DNA of 64,000 bases. Source: Hibiscus mutabilis (taxonomy: Eukaryota > Streptophyta > Magnoliopsida > Malvales > Malvaceae). The notes beneath the pieces were generated by a model, which saw nothing but the letters and a program-made list of their open reading frames with translations, was not told where the DNA came from and did no database searches. The first letter of the stretch is position 1. Each line of letters opens with the position of its first letter. The position numbers were made by a program, and so were the translations under genes. The DNA lies in assembly GCA_019671005.1 (NCBI GenBank), contig CM033745.1, forward strand, positions 46,743,241 to 46,807,240. The letters run 5' to 3'. Of the stretch, positions 22,863 to 35,075 are shown in pieces.

Positions 22863-23576
22863 TCTAACCCATTAGAAATATTAAGGGGAAATGTTATGGA
22901 TCTGATGGACAGGGGAAACTGACAGTAGTGCTGGAAATTTTTTGTTGGTAATCTATTAGAGCATATCTATTGGTGGGGAGTGATGCAGTTTTTGATTAAC
23001 ATAGAAAGGTATTGGATGCATTTGTACCCAACAAGAGAGCACGTGATGGATTGCGTTTTAGTTTTATCCCTATATCGTCGAAGATGGAGGCCTTATAAGG
23101 TGATAGAATGGTTTAATGGAAGATGGATTTATGGTTCACAAATCCATCTCTCCTTTTCTTGTGGGGCGATGAAAGATTTCTATTAGAAGAGAAGAGAATA
23201 TCCCACAAAGAAGGAGACGTTAGAGCCAATACGAAAGGAAAGTGATTTAAATTTTGAGGCGTCTAACCTAAGTATTAAGGGAGTTGAGGATGATGGTAAG
23301 ATTGAGATTTTGAAATGTTGTGCTGTAACGTGGTGCCATAGGCTTAAAGGAATTGCATCAATAGCTTGCAAATTAAAGGAGGCGGTGATAGAAGGCTTTT
23401 CGTTGATGCACATTGCTGGTTTGAGAATTCTTTTGATGTTTACTAGTATGGAAACGAGCCAACAAGTATTAGGTAATTGTGCTCCTAACAAATGCTTTTC
23501 AAAGGTTCAAGATTGGGATACTAATTTTGACAGGGGTAATCGTAGAGTTGTTAGGATGATCAATCAAATGTGGAAA
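22863..23576 (+). pseudogene. Truncated coding remnant, possibly LINE-associated leader protein
   Basis: Two plus-strand open stretches (22980-23186 and 23310-23576) read as one eroded protein. The second contains EILKCCAVTWCHRLKGIAS, IEGFSLMHIAGLRILLMFTS and NRRVVRMINQMW. The ordering resembles the RRM/DUF4283-type leader proteins linked to plant LINE-like reverse transcriptases, but the match is weak. It is cut at 23577 by the copia LTR. Function is not assigned with confidence. Confidence 0.35.
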
Positions 23577-24814
23577 TGGCCAAGAGAGGGGTGAATTGGA
23601 AAATAAAAAATTTTGGATGCAAATTGAAAATTGAAAATAATTGGGACATAAGAGTTATAGAGTTCAACCTTCTAACAAGGTTTAATTCCACTACCTTAGC
23701 TTCCTACTAAGGATTTTCCAAATTCACTATTAAATTTCTTCCCCTTTTTTGGGCTAAGGAGGCAACCTTGTACACAATCAAAGCTTTATACCCAAAGCTT
23801 TGATCAAACACTCTCATTTACAGGAAATAGAATAACAAACTGAAAATCCTCTCAAAGGTAGTTTGTTTGCCCAATTACAATTTCACTAAACCCAAAACAT
23901 TGAATCAAAAGATTACAATTAAGAACACTCAAGTGGGTTACAAGAATTTGACTTTATAAGCTCTTAGATGGTTGGATTTGTGCTTTAATGCTTAAGAGTT
24001 GTTGAATTGTTGTTGTTGTAGCTTTAGAGACTTGAATATACACCCTCTCATTGATTTCTAACCGTTTGGGTAGGTGAGATCATAATTATAGGCATTCGAG
24101 ACCTTTTTTCCTGCAAAAAATATTGTCTACCAACCGTCGATATTAGTACTCGGGCTTCAGTATTGGTACATGCTATAAGAAGAAAGAGTCATTGTACAAA
24201 GGGGTATCGGTACGCGGGAAGGCGTATCGGTACGAGAAGTTCATTTTACAAAGGCGTACCGGTACACTCCGTACTTATCGGTACCAGTTTTGCTCACTGG
24301 AATCTGAGAAAGAAGTAAGTAAAAAAATGTTTCGGTACCCCTAAAGGCATATCGGTACGGTATAACCACTTTTCATATTTATGGTTCCAATAAACTGACA
24401 AGAAAACGGTTAAAAATTTATTACAAAAGATTTTGTAAATTTGAACACCACGTATCGATATGAGTAAAGTCATACCGATACTCAAAGCTTATTTGGTTCC
24501 TAGGTATGAATAGGATACCGATACGGATATATGCGTATCGGTACCCAATAGCCATTTAGCATAAAACGTTTTTCCAGTAGCTAAAAATCGTATCGATACG
24601 GCTAAGGGCGTATCGGTACTCTTGGACCAAATTGGCTATTTGAGTATGAAAACACTTACAAAATATTTGGGGTTTTAGTTTTTGACTTAGAAACAATTTC
24701 AAGTTCGTATCCTTATCATTTAGTGAGCATTTTTGAGTACTTAAAAAATTATTCAATTTTACAATTTAGTCCTTTAAAATCATTGCTATATGAAAATCAA
24801 ATATTGGTTTTGCA
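23577..24814 (-). repeat. 3' LTR of copia-L
   Basis: In element orientation it begins TGCAAAACC after a purine tract and ends CTCTCTTGGCCA. It corresponds to 61399-62534. Seven box pairs lie at 24141-24620. Confidence 0.85.
24140..24620 (-). repeat. Paired-palindrome array, 7 pairs, in copia-L LTR
   Basis: On the plus strand, first boxes start at 24141, 24205, 24257, 24330, 24453, 24516 and 24591. Second boxes start at 24161, 24225, 24276, 24350, 24473, 24536 and 24611, so six of seven spacings are exactly 20 bp and one is 19. Boxes are TATCGGTAC, TACCGGTAC, TATCGATAC and variants. Steps between pairs are 64, 52, 73, 123, 63 and 75 bp. Confidence 0.92.
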
Positions 24815-24945
24815 ATCTCCGCCTTTTTGATATAACAAAACCCAAAATAAATTTTTAAGACTTTTGAAATTACTCCCCCTTTCTTTAAGGCCAAAAATAT
24901 ATCTTTGAAAAATTTAATCTTATTACTCCTCCCCCTTTTTGTTAG
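24813..24945 (-). promoter_or_regulatory. Three successive purine tracts before the copia-L LTR
   Basis: In element orientation: AAAAAGGGGGAGGAG (about 24942-24928), AAAGAAAGGGGGAGT (about 24890-24873) and AAAAAGGCGGAGATTG, which abuts the LTR at 24814. Each resembles a polypurine tract. The abutting one should be the primer of plus-strand synthesis. Confidence 0.7.
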
Positions 24946-25174
24946 ATCAAAATCAATGGGATAAATAAAGCAAGATATAAACAATAACTCTAAGCATAAG
25001 GAAACAACATAGATATTATAAATTCAAAGCATAAGGTTCAAAGAAACAAAATAAACCAACTTAAAAACATAATCCAAACCAAATAAAATAAAACATAGGA
25101 GTTCAAAAAACAAATAACATAGGTGCATAAATCTCAAAACCTAAGATGATATGATATGTATGAAATACAAGAGC

Positions 25175-26334
25175 CTAAGATTCACCTTCATCCTTATCTT
25201 CATCCTCTTCATCATCATCTTCCATAGCATTATTACCAAGAGAATGTCCAGGCCACTCTCCATGAAACATGGTGAGGGTCATATCCATCGATGCTTGACG
25301 AGTCTCAATAGAAGTTACTCTAGCCTCTAAGGATATCAAGAGAGTGTCAATAGATGTAAAGCTAGAAGTCATAGTTGTATCCAAAGAAGAAAACTTCCCG
25401 TCAAGATAAGCCATAAGAGGATCAAAGGAAGGTTGAGGAGGAGCAACTGGAACATTCTAAATGTGCTCGAGCTGGACATCTCTAGGAAGATCTACAATAC
25501 GAATCCATTTTCCATTGTAGACAATCAACTTAGCCTTCCGAGAGACTTGTCATTAATGGGATCGGTGAGAGGCACTCCAAGATCATAAGAGCAATCAATC
25601 CCGATCTTGTAGAAAATGTAGCTCAAGGCGGTGCCATAGGTGAAGGATGAAACAAGAGTAGTATGGAGATTTTGCACAAGGTAGACAATCTCGACAAACA
25701 TAATTTGAGCTAGGTTAGGACGCTTACCTTCATGGAAACAACAATGCCAAAAATCATCTACTTGACAAATTGTGGACCATTTATCATCGGATGGTCGAAA
25801 CCACCAAGTGATAAGGAAACGATCCGAAGCATCAAGAACGGTCACAGAGCCATTTTGAGTATGACCAAGAACATCCTCATCATCTAATCCCACATCTTCT
25901 AAACCCAAAAGATTTGCTATAGAGGAAGAGTCAAGTTGAAATTTTTTCCCATAAGGTATGACTCTATAGCTATAACTTCGATTTTGTCGGGGCTTAAAAT
26001 ACATCGGGCATTGGAGTAAAAATAAGGATAAGATTTTGATAAAGAATTTCGGTTATGCTCAAAAAAGTCATGAGCTTCCATTGTTCCATTAAACCAAGAT
26101 ATCAAAAATTAAATTCATTGGAAGTCACAAAAAGGATAGACACAACACGTTCACGACGGATTTTAAAATTTTGGTAGTGTTTAAAATGATCCATGGCATT
26201 GGATATTTAGGTTCATTAAAACACATTTGAAAAATAACGCTTAGGTTAGGTTTGGTACCATTGTTTTCAGGATTGAGATTTTGATTTGAAGATCTAGACC
26301 AGATTTCCCTTCTTGCTCTTTTCTTAGGTGCCAT
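25175..26334 (-). pseudogene. Copia-L accessory gene between pol and 3' LTR, frame-broken
   Basis: The ATG at 26334 opens MAPKKRARREIW, a cluster of basic residues that would suit nuclear import. Then comes a domain with YPYFYSNAR, ESYLMGKNF, SSSIANLLGLEDVGLDDED and IMFVEIVYLVQNLHTTLVSS, ending GIDCSYDLGVPLTD. This layout resembles the putative plant transposon protein family (Pfam PF20167 type), from memory. The C-terminus (from 25414) has repeated Ser/Thr-spaced hydrophobic heptads (a likely coiled coil) and an acidic tail EDDDEEDEDKDEGES. It is broken by shifts near 26125 and 26004 and a stop near 25525. It sits where SIRE elements carry an env-like ORF, but no signal peptide or membrane segment is seen. 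Confidence 0.72.
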
Positions 26335-26343
26335 GTCAAAAAC

Positions 26344-26682
26344 CTAAGATAAAATAAAACCACAAAAACAATGTAAGCATAAACATCACATTCAATCTAA
26401 TAAAACAATCCCATGATCAAGGTATTATGAAACCTATATTGTATAGTTCAAAATCATTATATTGGTATAAAAAGAATTTTTGGTGAAAGAAAAATTGAAA
26501 AATAGGGTAGAAAAATATACGAGTATAATTTTATATTCGAACAAAAAATTTTCAGATTTAAAAATATTTTTGTAAAATCTTTGAAAACTATGTTATATAC
26601 ATACTAAATATATAATTTTTGATGAAAAACAACATATAGACATAAAGAAACCGAAAAAATAAATGAAAATAGAGTTTTATAC
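26344..26682 (-). other. Predicted 5'-UTR intron of the copia-L accessory gene
   Basis: On the minus strand the donor CAAG|GTATAAAAC is at 26682 and the acceptor TTATCTTAG|GTTT at 26344, ten bases before the ATG. Length is 339 bp, T-rich. The inverted copy at 59436-59773 has the same donor, the same acceptor context and 338 bp. Confidence 0.7.
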
Positions 26683-27339
26683 CTTGAATGAGGATTATGA
26701 ATTAATGGGGAGATGATTTACACAAAGCTTAATGATGCCAACTAGGGTTTAATGTTAAAACCAAAAGCCCTCAAAAGATTTTGATAATTTGTGTGAAAAA
26801 CAAAGGGATTTGAGAGGTTTTTGTAGAGTATTTTTGACCTAGGGTTTTTAAGAGAAAAGTTAGAGTTTTAATTAAAGTAGGAAAGCCTATTTAATTCTCT
26901 TTTAAGGCTCCAGCGGCTACGCGTACCGATACGTTAATGAAGCATATCGAAACTGCGTATTGGTACTATTTTGAGCCGTACTGATCCCTAACTCATACTG
27001 GTACAGGTGAACCTATAACGAAACTGTCTCATAATACCTGTACCGACACACGAAACCTCGTATCGGTACCCCTAAGCCAAAAATGACATTTTTACTGCAA
27101 GGAGCTCAAAAATTCAAATTTCATCGAATTGAAATGCATATGTATGATATGAGATCAACATGTATGAGCAAAAATAGATGCATACTCCCCATAGCAACAA
27201 GGATAGATGCATAAAGGTGCAAAAACACATAAGCATGGAAATCAACCGAATTCAAGCAAGATTTAGACACCAAAAGGCTCTAAGGTTCAAGAAAGGCTAG
27301 TAAGCTCTAACTGTCTCCTAAGAGACTAAAAACACTTTT
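26683..27339 (-). promoter_or_regulatory. Leader of the copia-L accessory gene with box array
   Basis: Non-coding. On the plus strand, boxes start at 26924/26945, 26958/26979 and 27041/27061 (spacings 21, 21 and 20 bp), plus TACTGGTAC at 26997. In element orientation they precede a telo-box-like AAAACCCTAG and the predicted intron. It is the counterpart of 58835-59435. Confidence 0.6.
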
Positions 27340-28199
27340 TGTCTAAGGGTTGGTGAAAATATCCGCTAATTGGTTCAAGGTGTCTACATATTCTAGAACT
27401 ACCTCATTTTTCAAGACACGATCTCTAATGAAATGATGTCTTATCTCTATATGATTGGTTCTAGAGTGTTGGATGGGATTTTTAGTGAGACAAATGACAT
27501 TAGTATTGTCACACTTTAGAGGGATGTTACCTACATCAATTCCATAATCTAAAGTTGTTGCTTCATCCAAAGGACTTGAGCACAACAATTTCTGGCCAAA
27601 ATATTTCTGCCTTGGTGGTAGATAATGCTACACTATTTTGCTTCTTAGAAAACCACGATATGAGCATACTATCTAGGAATTGACAAGTATGAGGCACTCT
27701 TTCTATCTATCTTACAACCTCCATAATCTGCATCCGAGTAGGCATGCAAACTAAAGGAGGAATCTCTGAGATACCAAAGGCCTAAAAAAGGTTTGTCTCT
27801 AAGGTATCTAAAGATTCTCTTAATGGCTACAAGGTGTGATTCTATAGGACAAGCATGAAATCTAGCACACAAGTAAACACTAAACATGATATTCGGTCTA
27901 CTTACGGTAAGATAAAGAAAAGATCCTATCATTGATCTATAAAGCTTTAAATCAACATACTTACCTCCTCCATCTTTGTCAAGCTTTGTGGATGAGCTCA
28001 TTGGTGTGGCTTGAGGTTTCACATTATCCAAGCCAAACTTTTTGAGCATATCCTTGATGTAATTTGCTTGATTGATGAAGATGCCATCCTTTCCTTGTTT
28101 GATTTGGAACCCCATGAAGAATGAGAGCTCCCACATCATGCTCATCTCAAATTTACCTTGCATCAACTTAGAAAAATCTTGACAAAGTAATTCATTAGT
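27340..28199 (-). pseudogene. pol: Copia-L reverse transcriptase end and RNase H, truncated
   Basis: The minus-strand frame starts at FSKLMQGKFEMSM, followed by ELSFFMGFQIKQ, YIKDMLKKFGLDNVKPQ and PMSSSTKLDKD. Next are YRSMIGSFLYLTVSRPNIMF and RIFRYLRD. RNase H follows with HAYSDADYGGC, then TNHIEIRHHFIRD and QLADIFTNP. The catalytic RT residues would lie upstream and are missing. The frame is disrupted near 27660. The order RT-RNase H, with integrase not downstream, fits Ty1/copia. Confidence 0.9.
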
Positions 28200-28646
28200 T
28201 GTAGCACCCTGAAATCCGCCCTAGTTAGAATTGGGATCTGACGACCAGAAACCCTATATCAGAATTGTTCAAATGTTGTACTGAAATTGACTGCAAGGTT
28301 AATTGTATTGATATTGGACTCTAATTGAGTCGAGTTATTGTCTAAGGGCCTTATAGAAAGTATTAAAAACATGTTTAGTGACTAAACTATAGAAATTGAA
28401 AGTTTGGGTGCACATGTATAAAGAATTAAGAGTTGAGGGACTAACCTTGCAATTAGCCCCTCCCCAAATTTTAATCACCCACATGTTGTCTAAATTGATG
28501 AGATTCCTTCATATGAAGGAAAGCCACCGGTTCATTGGAATTAAAAGGATTAATGAAAGAGTGGAAGTCTTACCCGATACAAGAGCAAGCAAGCACCTCT
28601 CTATCCTATATTCTTCTTCCCACAAGCTAGCACCTCTATTAGAGCC
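28200..28646 (+). repeat. 5' fragment of a diverged Tekay-like LTR
   Basis: It begins TGTAGCACCC at the copia break. It follows the same order as the start of the Tekay-like LTRs (GACGACCAGAAA, TTTAGTGACTAAA, AGTTGAGGGACTAA, TTCATATGAAGGAAAG). It is cut at 28647 by element 2. No other part of this element is identified. Confidence 0.75.
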
Positions 28647-29934
28647 TGTAACATCCCAAAACCGGGCCTAGACAGAATTTGATTTCGGTGACTAGAAATT
28701 TTAGATTAAAAAGTCAAATTATAGGGTTGACTTTTAACCAAGTGGTTAATTATTGAATTATTGAGTCCCCAATTAAGCATTGATATTGTTAAGGACCCTA
28801 TTATGAGCTTTGAAACACGTCTTAGTGACTAAATTATAGAAATTGGAAGATTGGGGACAAAAGCATAGAGTGTAAAAACTTGAGGGACTAACCAAGTAAT
28901 TAGCCCCAACCTAATAGTCACTATGATACATGGAATGAATGAAATCAATTCCTTCACATGAAGGAAAACCTTGCAATTAAAAATTGATAGGAATTGAGCA
29001 AAAGAAAGACTTGCCCGGTTACAAAGAAATTCAAGCACCTTAGTCATCATCTTCTACCTCTAGCTATGGCAAGCACACACCGCCATTTTTAGTGAGATCA
29101 AGCTTTCTTTTCCTTGAGTTTCTTAACCATATATTGTGGTGATCAATTGGGTAAGCATAAGTCCTCAACTAGTTTATCGATTCCATGGCTAAATTATGTT
29201 CAATTTCAAGTTAATGATTCATGAACCCTAGAAATTCCATAAAGAACACATAGCTTGATTAACATCATTTTCATAGCTATTGAATTGCTATGAATCCATT
29301 ATTGATATTGGAATCCTTATAATCTCGATTTTGTGTAGCTCAAGATAATTAAGGTGAAGAATCACCAAATCCTCCTAATTCCATCAAGTTCAAAAACAAG
29401 GGAGTATTTATTCGGGAACCTTGAAAGCCTCAAAATCATCAGTGAGTGTAGTCGGAGTCAAGGGAGTGGCTAGGTGCTTTCCTGATTTCATTAATGTTGA
29501 ATTATTGCATTTCCATCATTGACCAAGGTACGTTTGTATTCGAGCCTTGTAGGATGCATCATTGGTAAGCTTTGGTAAGCTTGTTACATTATAGGTTGAA
29601 TACGGAGTCATTACAAGATCATTGATATTATGATAGGTTCGAAATAAGCCATGTTAGACAAATCGTAAATCATTGCCATTGATATCGTATTGCTATTGCT
29701 GTTGTTATCGTTATAGCTATTGTTATTGCTGTTGTTATTTCTATTGATAAGTATTGAATCCTTGGACACGAATGGACATGGGATACAATTGGCATGCCAT
29801 AGAATTCATGAGCTCATTGGTAAGGGGTGGACTATGGTCCTTGAGCTAAGGCTCTCATTGGTGATGTTGGCGGGATGTGATTGTGTTGGTCCTATTGGCG
29901 ATGTTGGCAGATATTGACATTCTTTGTTGGTGAT
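28647..29934 (+). repeat. 5' LTR of element 2, left part
   Basis: It starts TGTAACATCCC and is collinear with 55965-57215. It breaks within the GGCGATGTTGG repeat zone at 29934/29935, where TGATAACTCC begins. Confidence 0.9.
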
Positions 29935-31429
29935 TGATAACTCCTCAAAAGCACTATATTTTCACCCATTTCACAATGCTTTTTGTTTGTTTTCGAGTAC
30001 ATTTGTTTGCATTTAGCGCTAGAAACATGCATTTTTCATATAAAGGAGTTAGTAGGTGCCTTTCTCCAGATTGAATGGTTTTTGCTATTTTTAGCACAAG
30101 TTTATTACCAGATCGCTCGACAAAGGAATGAGGGAAAACAAAGGTCATGATGCAAAAATAGATTGCTGAGACGCGGCTGGCAGTGCAACGCAGAAGGACC
30201 AGTAGTTGTATGCCACGCCCCTTGACAATAAAGTCTCAGCCTGAAAATATAGGACAACTTTGAAAAATTGGGAATGGATAAGATCCCGAGAAAATAGCAT
30301 TTTGAATCATCTCCAAAAATCAAGAGTATGCTAGCAGAAGATTTTTGCCAAGTCCCTTGGCAACAAAGTGGTGTCCGATGATGTCATCCCTAGACCAATC
30401 CACATCAGCCCTAATCGGTGTTGAGATGATAAGGTGATAAGATAGAGCACTTATCATGAGCCTTGACTGAAATTTAAACTCTTCTAGGGTTTTTCTCCTC
30501 ACATGCCTATATATAGAGAGCATTTCCAAGCATTGGAGGCAGGATAGACGGCTTAGCACCACTCACACCATCTCCACATAACTCTCACCACCGTCGACCT
30601 GGAGAGGCTGCACCGAGGAGGGCTGGATCAAGAAAAGCTGCATCGATTGACCTTTTTCTTTTCCTTTGGATTGTTTTTTTATTTTTAAGATGATGTTGGG
30701 AAACGTTGAAGTTTTTTCTATGGTTGATACCCTCACCATGAACTAATTCAATAGTTGGTGAGGGATGTTTGGATTAAACATTGTTTTTCTTTGTTTTTAA
30801 TAATTAAAAATGCTTCGGCATAGTTTTATTTATCTGGCATGATCTGTAATTTTTCCATAACTTCTATGCTATATGACGACTGGCATAGTTTTCTTTTTGT
30901 AACTCAATATCTTAGCCGACTTGGGTGGCAATGACTAGTTGTCAGATCCTAAGGTGAGAAGCTTCGGCAAAAGATGTTCAAGTAGATGAACTTACTTCGG
31001 GAGTGAGTCTACCCCTTAGGGAGTATAGATTGGAACTTAATCAAATTAATTAATGGAAAACATACACTATAGACATATAGGGGTTTTTACATGGTTAATT
31101 TAGGGCATTGCTATCGACGGAGGCAATGGCCATCTTTAAATCTGCTCAATAAAACTTTGCCAAGGCAGAACATTATTAAAGGTTGGCATGGCGTAGGCAG
31201 CGTGAAAACCAGGCATTCCTTGCCAACACTCATCATCAATTTTACAAACTCTCATTGCCAACGTTATTTTATTTTTTCTTTTCTTTTAAAAGATTTTCAA
31301 AACCAATTCCATCTCAAACAATCTTTTTCCTTGAGCAAGTAAATAATCAAAACACTTAATTCCAAAAGCAATCTCTGTGGGATCGATACTTAGCTTATTG
31401 CTGTATAACTTGTCGACCGTGTATACATG
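29935..31429 (+). repeat. TGATAACT-type LTR, left copy (family S)
   Basis: It begins TGATAACTCCTC inside the Tekay-like LTR and runs to GTATACATG, where the Ogre-like LTR begins. The part from about 30321 is repeated at 49345-50351 and, inverted and diverged, at 17170-17760. TATA-like CTATATATAG lies at about 30508-30517. No coding domain was found. The TGATAACT start and the CTCTGTGGGATCGATACTTA ending zone resemble Athila/Tat-type Ty3 LTRs; the lineage is uncertain. Confidence 0.7.
30507..30518 (+). promoter_or_regulatory. TATA-like element in family S LTR
   Basis: CTATATATAGAG follows a pyrimidine-rich stretch; the same string occurs at 49501-49512 in the right copy. It is a plausible core promoter of this LTR. 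Confidence 0.5.
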
Positions 31430-34400
31430 TGTAGCGACCTTTTTCTTCTTTTTTGAAAAAAAGGAATTTACTGCGTTAAGGGCGTTTGTTTAAAAAAGAA
31501 GCGACTACTAATTATCCCCTAAATTATTAGTGAAAATCTTTTGGAAGATTGGGGATTTCTTTTGAAAACTTTAAATTCTTGAAAACAATGAAAACTTGGA
31601 GTCGCCACTGACCACTTGGGTAAGGTAGGCCGGACACCATAAGAAACCAGAGATTCGTCATGAAAGGGTCAGGGAGTTGGTTATGCGTGGGGAAGGATTA
31701 GCACCCCCATCATGCCCGAAACTCGGTACCAAAATATTTTTGCTCTTAAAAGGATGAAAATTATTGAAATTTACATTGAATTTAATTCGGAGTTCATAGA
31801 TGAAAATTAACATTGATTGCACGGGCTTTATCGAATTAGTGGACTCAAATTAGTTAGACATTTAATTAATAAGGTTGACGATAAGTCAGACCATAGATTA
31901 AACCGACATCGAATAAGCCAGACTGTCGTGTTAACTTATGATTCGACCCCCGTACGTCACCTTTATGCATGATACAAACACTTAAGTATGATGTGATGAT
32001 TTTGTTAGCTTTTAATCTATTTACCTCGGGATGGCAAGAATTAATCCAAATATTTGGTCAACATCCTTTAAGCTCGGACTGTTACGATGCAAATATTAAA
32101 TTTAATAAATACATCACCTTTTATGATTTAGGTTGATTAGATATGCAATTAAGATTAAAGATTATATGGATGTCATTTAAAGTATGACAATCAAGGGCAT
32201 GAATGTAAACATTTAAAAGGAAGTCCCAATTTAATATATAGCCCAATTATATATTTAGCCCTAAAAGATTAAGAAACCCAATTTATGGTGACTAATTTGT
32301 AATTTAATGTTAAGTTAAACATAAAATTGATTTTTCCCTTAAAGAAATCAAGAAATGTCAATTAATTTAATGAATTTAACATTTACCCAATAAGCCAAGG
32401 ATAAGTTTAAAATCACTAAATTAATTCAAACTCTAATCTAACTAAGGCTCTAAAGAACCTAAGGCTAATTTAATTCTAGGATCGTGCTCCTATAAGACGA
32501 GCACACGATCTAGATTAATTGCGTTAACTTGACTATTTCTAACCTAAGCCCAAAAGGTACTAACTATGAACTACAATCTAAGCCCAAAAAAAAAGGCCCA
32601 AACTATTAAAACTAAACCCAAAAAACCTAGGGCCCAAAACATTTTCATACATATATTACAAAAAATATAATTTAAGATTATATTGCAAACTTTAAAACTA
32701 TAAATATTATAGCATTTTTTTTAAAAAATACTATATATATTATACACCTTCAAAAACTATATATTATATTAAAAGGAAATTATATAAATTATAATCTTTT
32801 TATAATATAAAACTAGCATTTAAAGAAAAATACTTGTTTATAATAATATAAATATTTTATTTCAAAAACATATACCATAATAAAAATACATTATCTATAT
32901 TTGTACAAAAACCATATATTTAGGAACTTTATATGACATATACAGTACAAAAGAAATTTATATTATATAAGACATATTATATTAAAAAACTATGTATAGT
33001 ACATTTTATAAATATTATATGCATATATATATCCTATATTATGTTAACAAGTTGTATATTATATATTATAAATGTTTCATATTATATATATACAAACCTT
33101 ATAATACATACACTATAGCTTTTATAAAATATATTAATATTAGAGAGGTCACATATTTGAATGAAAATACATATATATAGTATATGTTATATAAACTAAA
33201 TATTAAATCTTTATGTACAATCTAAATACTATGTAACATATATAAGATGCACGTATTATACGACATTTAATAACAAATACTTCAAAAAAGATATAAAACA
33301 TGTTATACTAAAAAGACTAAATATGTGCTGAAATTAAAAAAATAAGATAAGGGTGTACCAAGCCCAATGGTTTTGAGCCTGCTAAGCTGATTCGAGCCTG
33401 ATATGCGGGTCGACTTGCGTCGGGTTGCCGGGTCAGGTGGGACAACCAGTTGACCGGTTATAACCAGTTAGCCAACTGGTTATAACCAATTGAATAAAAA
33501 AGGGTTATAGCCCTAAATTGGTTTCACTCCCTTATTTCCCCTTCTTAGCCGCATAGAGAGAGAGAGCGCTGAAGAGCCGCTGACCATCCTCTGTCTGGCG
33601 CGTCACCACTGCCGGTCGAGGCCTCTCAACCCCCACTTCCTTTCTACCGATGTCGACTATCCAAAAAGTCAGTCGTTCCTCGCGAAATCGGCCAGAACCC
33701 TTTCGGATTCTTCTCACTAGATCTCTGCCGGCAACGTTGGATCGCCGCTAAGTCGGAGTATGTGACTCTCCTCACCAAAAACTAGCTCCTCACTGTTGGG
33801 ATCGTCGGTTGGGGCCTCCGATCACCGAGAATTGCCACCGCCGAATGGTATACACTTCTCCATTTTCTTTCGTTCTTACTTTTTGATTTTAAATTTTATG
33901 CTTAGTATAATAGTAGACAGGATATGTATGAAATATCTTTTTTGCTTTGATTGTTGGATTCGAAAAGAAAGATATGAGAGGAAATCTCAAAATGCTTTTT
34001 TCATTCACTCTTGAATATGGAAAAACTAAAATCTTACAATCTGATTACATCATTTTTATCTACAATCTGATTACTGTGGCTGATGATATCTAGGATTAGG
34101 CTCTGCTAACCCTCACTTTTTTTATTGTTTCTGCCCTGCATAGTGGTTGGGAGGCGGTATTGATGTTACGGGATCGTCGGCGACGAGGCCATATGGCTGA
34201 AAGATGAATCGGCAGCGGCGCGTGGAAGGCGAAGCGGCCGCGCGTGGGCTTCACGCGTGCATGGAAGGTGGAGCGTCGGTGCGTGGAGATCTGGATGGCC
34301 GGCTCCGGTTTAATCTAAACTGTTGGATCAAATCTGATCCAACGGTCAGATTTGGGGCGGCCGCAAAAGAGAGAAAGGGTTATCAAATTTTAGGTTTTTT

Positions 34401-35058
34401 TTGTTTGTATTGGTATTGGGCCAGAAATGGGCTTATATGATGTATTGTTTATTATTTATGTAAATAGACTGGAATAAAACACTTGGGCTTATGTTATTTA
34501 TTAATCTGTTTATATATATATATATTTATATTTATATACTTTTTTATTTTTAATTAATTATCAGCCCACATTATAGTAATCCTAATAATAATCTTTTATA
34601 ACACATATACATACGCACCATACAAACGTTAATACACATATAGTACGTACATACAGACAATAATACACACATAACATGTACATATAATCACATATGCAAT
34701 ATAGAACATTCATAGTTAAATATTTAAGACATCGAAGTAATAATGAGTACATACATTTACATCCAAGCAATGCAATGTACATACCCATACTCACATTTAG
34801 ACAAAACAAGTAGACATAATAACATGTTAATAACACATACAATTGTATACCACATGCAAGGTTGATAAACAAATGCGTATATGTTTAAATAGTTAATAAC
34901 CATACATATAATAAGCACACATCAATGATACCTACTTGATATACATGCAATAACACACATGAGCCTATTTTATAATCACCTAATAGTATAAACATATATA
35001 AGCCCATCATTGCAAAATAAAGAAAACGTGTTAACCCTAGACAAAATTAGTGATTACA
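31430..35058 (-). repeat. 3' LTR of the Ogre-like element, full length
   Basis: On the plus strand it runs from TGTAGCGACC to GTGATTACA (3629 bp); in element orientation it starts TGTAATCAC and ends GTCGCTACA. It is collinear with 46911-49344. It contains a very AT-rich block of about 700 bp (32640-33340) and GC-rich blocks at 33535-33860 and 34150-34400. Short open frames inside it are not real genes. Confidence 0.92.
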
Positions 35059-35075
35059 GCTGCCCCTCTTTGCTT
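35059..35075 (-). promoter_or_regulatory. Polypurine tract of the Ogre-like element
   Basis: In element orientation AAGCAAAGAGGGGCAGC directly precedes the LTR start TGTAATCAC. Confidence 0.85.

Larger units (their letters stand above)
23577..28199 (-). mobile_element. SIRE-like copia element, 3' half only, minus strand (copia-L)
   Basis: In element orientation it runs from RT/RNase H (28199-27340) through a box-bearing leader, an intron-bearing accessory gene (26334-25175) and a triple purine tract to the 3' LTR (24814-23577). The 5' half is absent: the copy breaks at 28199/28200, where a TGTAGCACCC LTR begins. A closely related copy in the opposite orientation lies at 57816-62534. Confidence 0.88.

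Noticed and set aside
32933..33180. Plus-strand frames rich in Tyr/Ile in the AT block
   Set aside because: Composition artefact in the AT-rich part of the Ogre LTR; the same block recurs at 48393-48659.
34582..34872. 96-codon Cys/Tyr-rich minus frame
   Set aside because: Derived from ACATA-type AT-rich repeats within the Ogre LTR; no counterpart in known proteins recognised.
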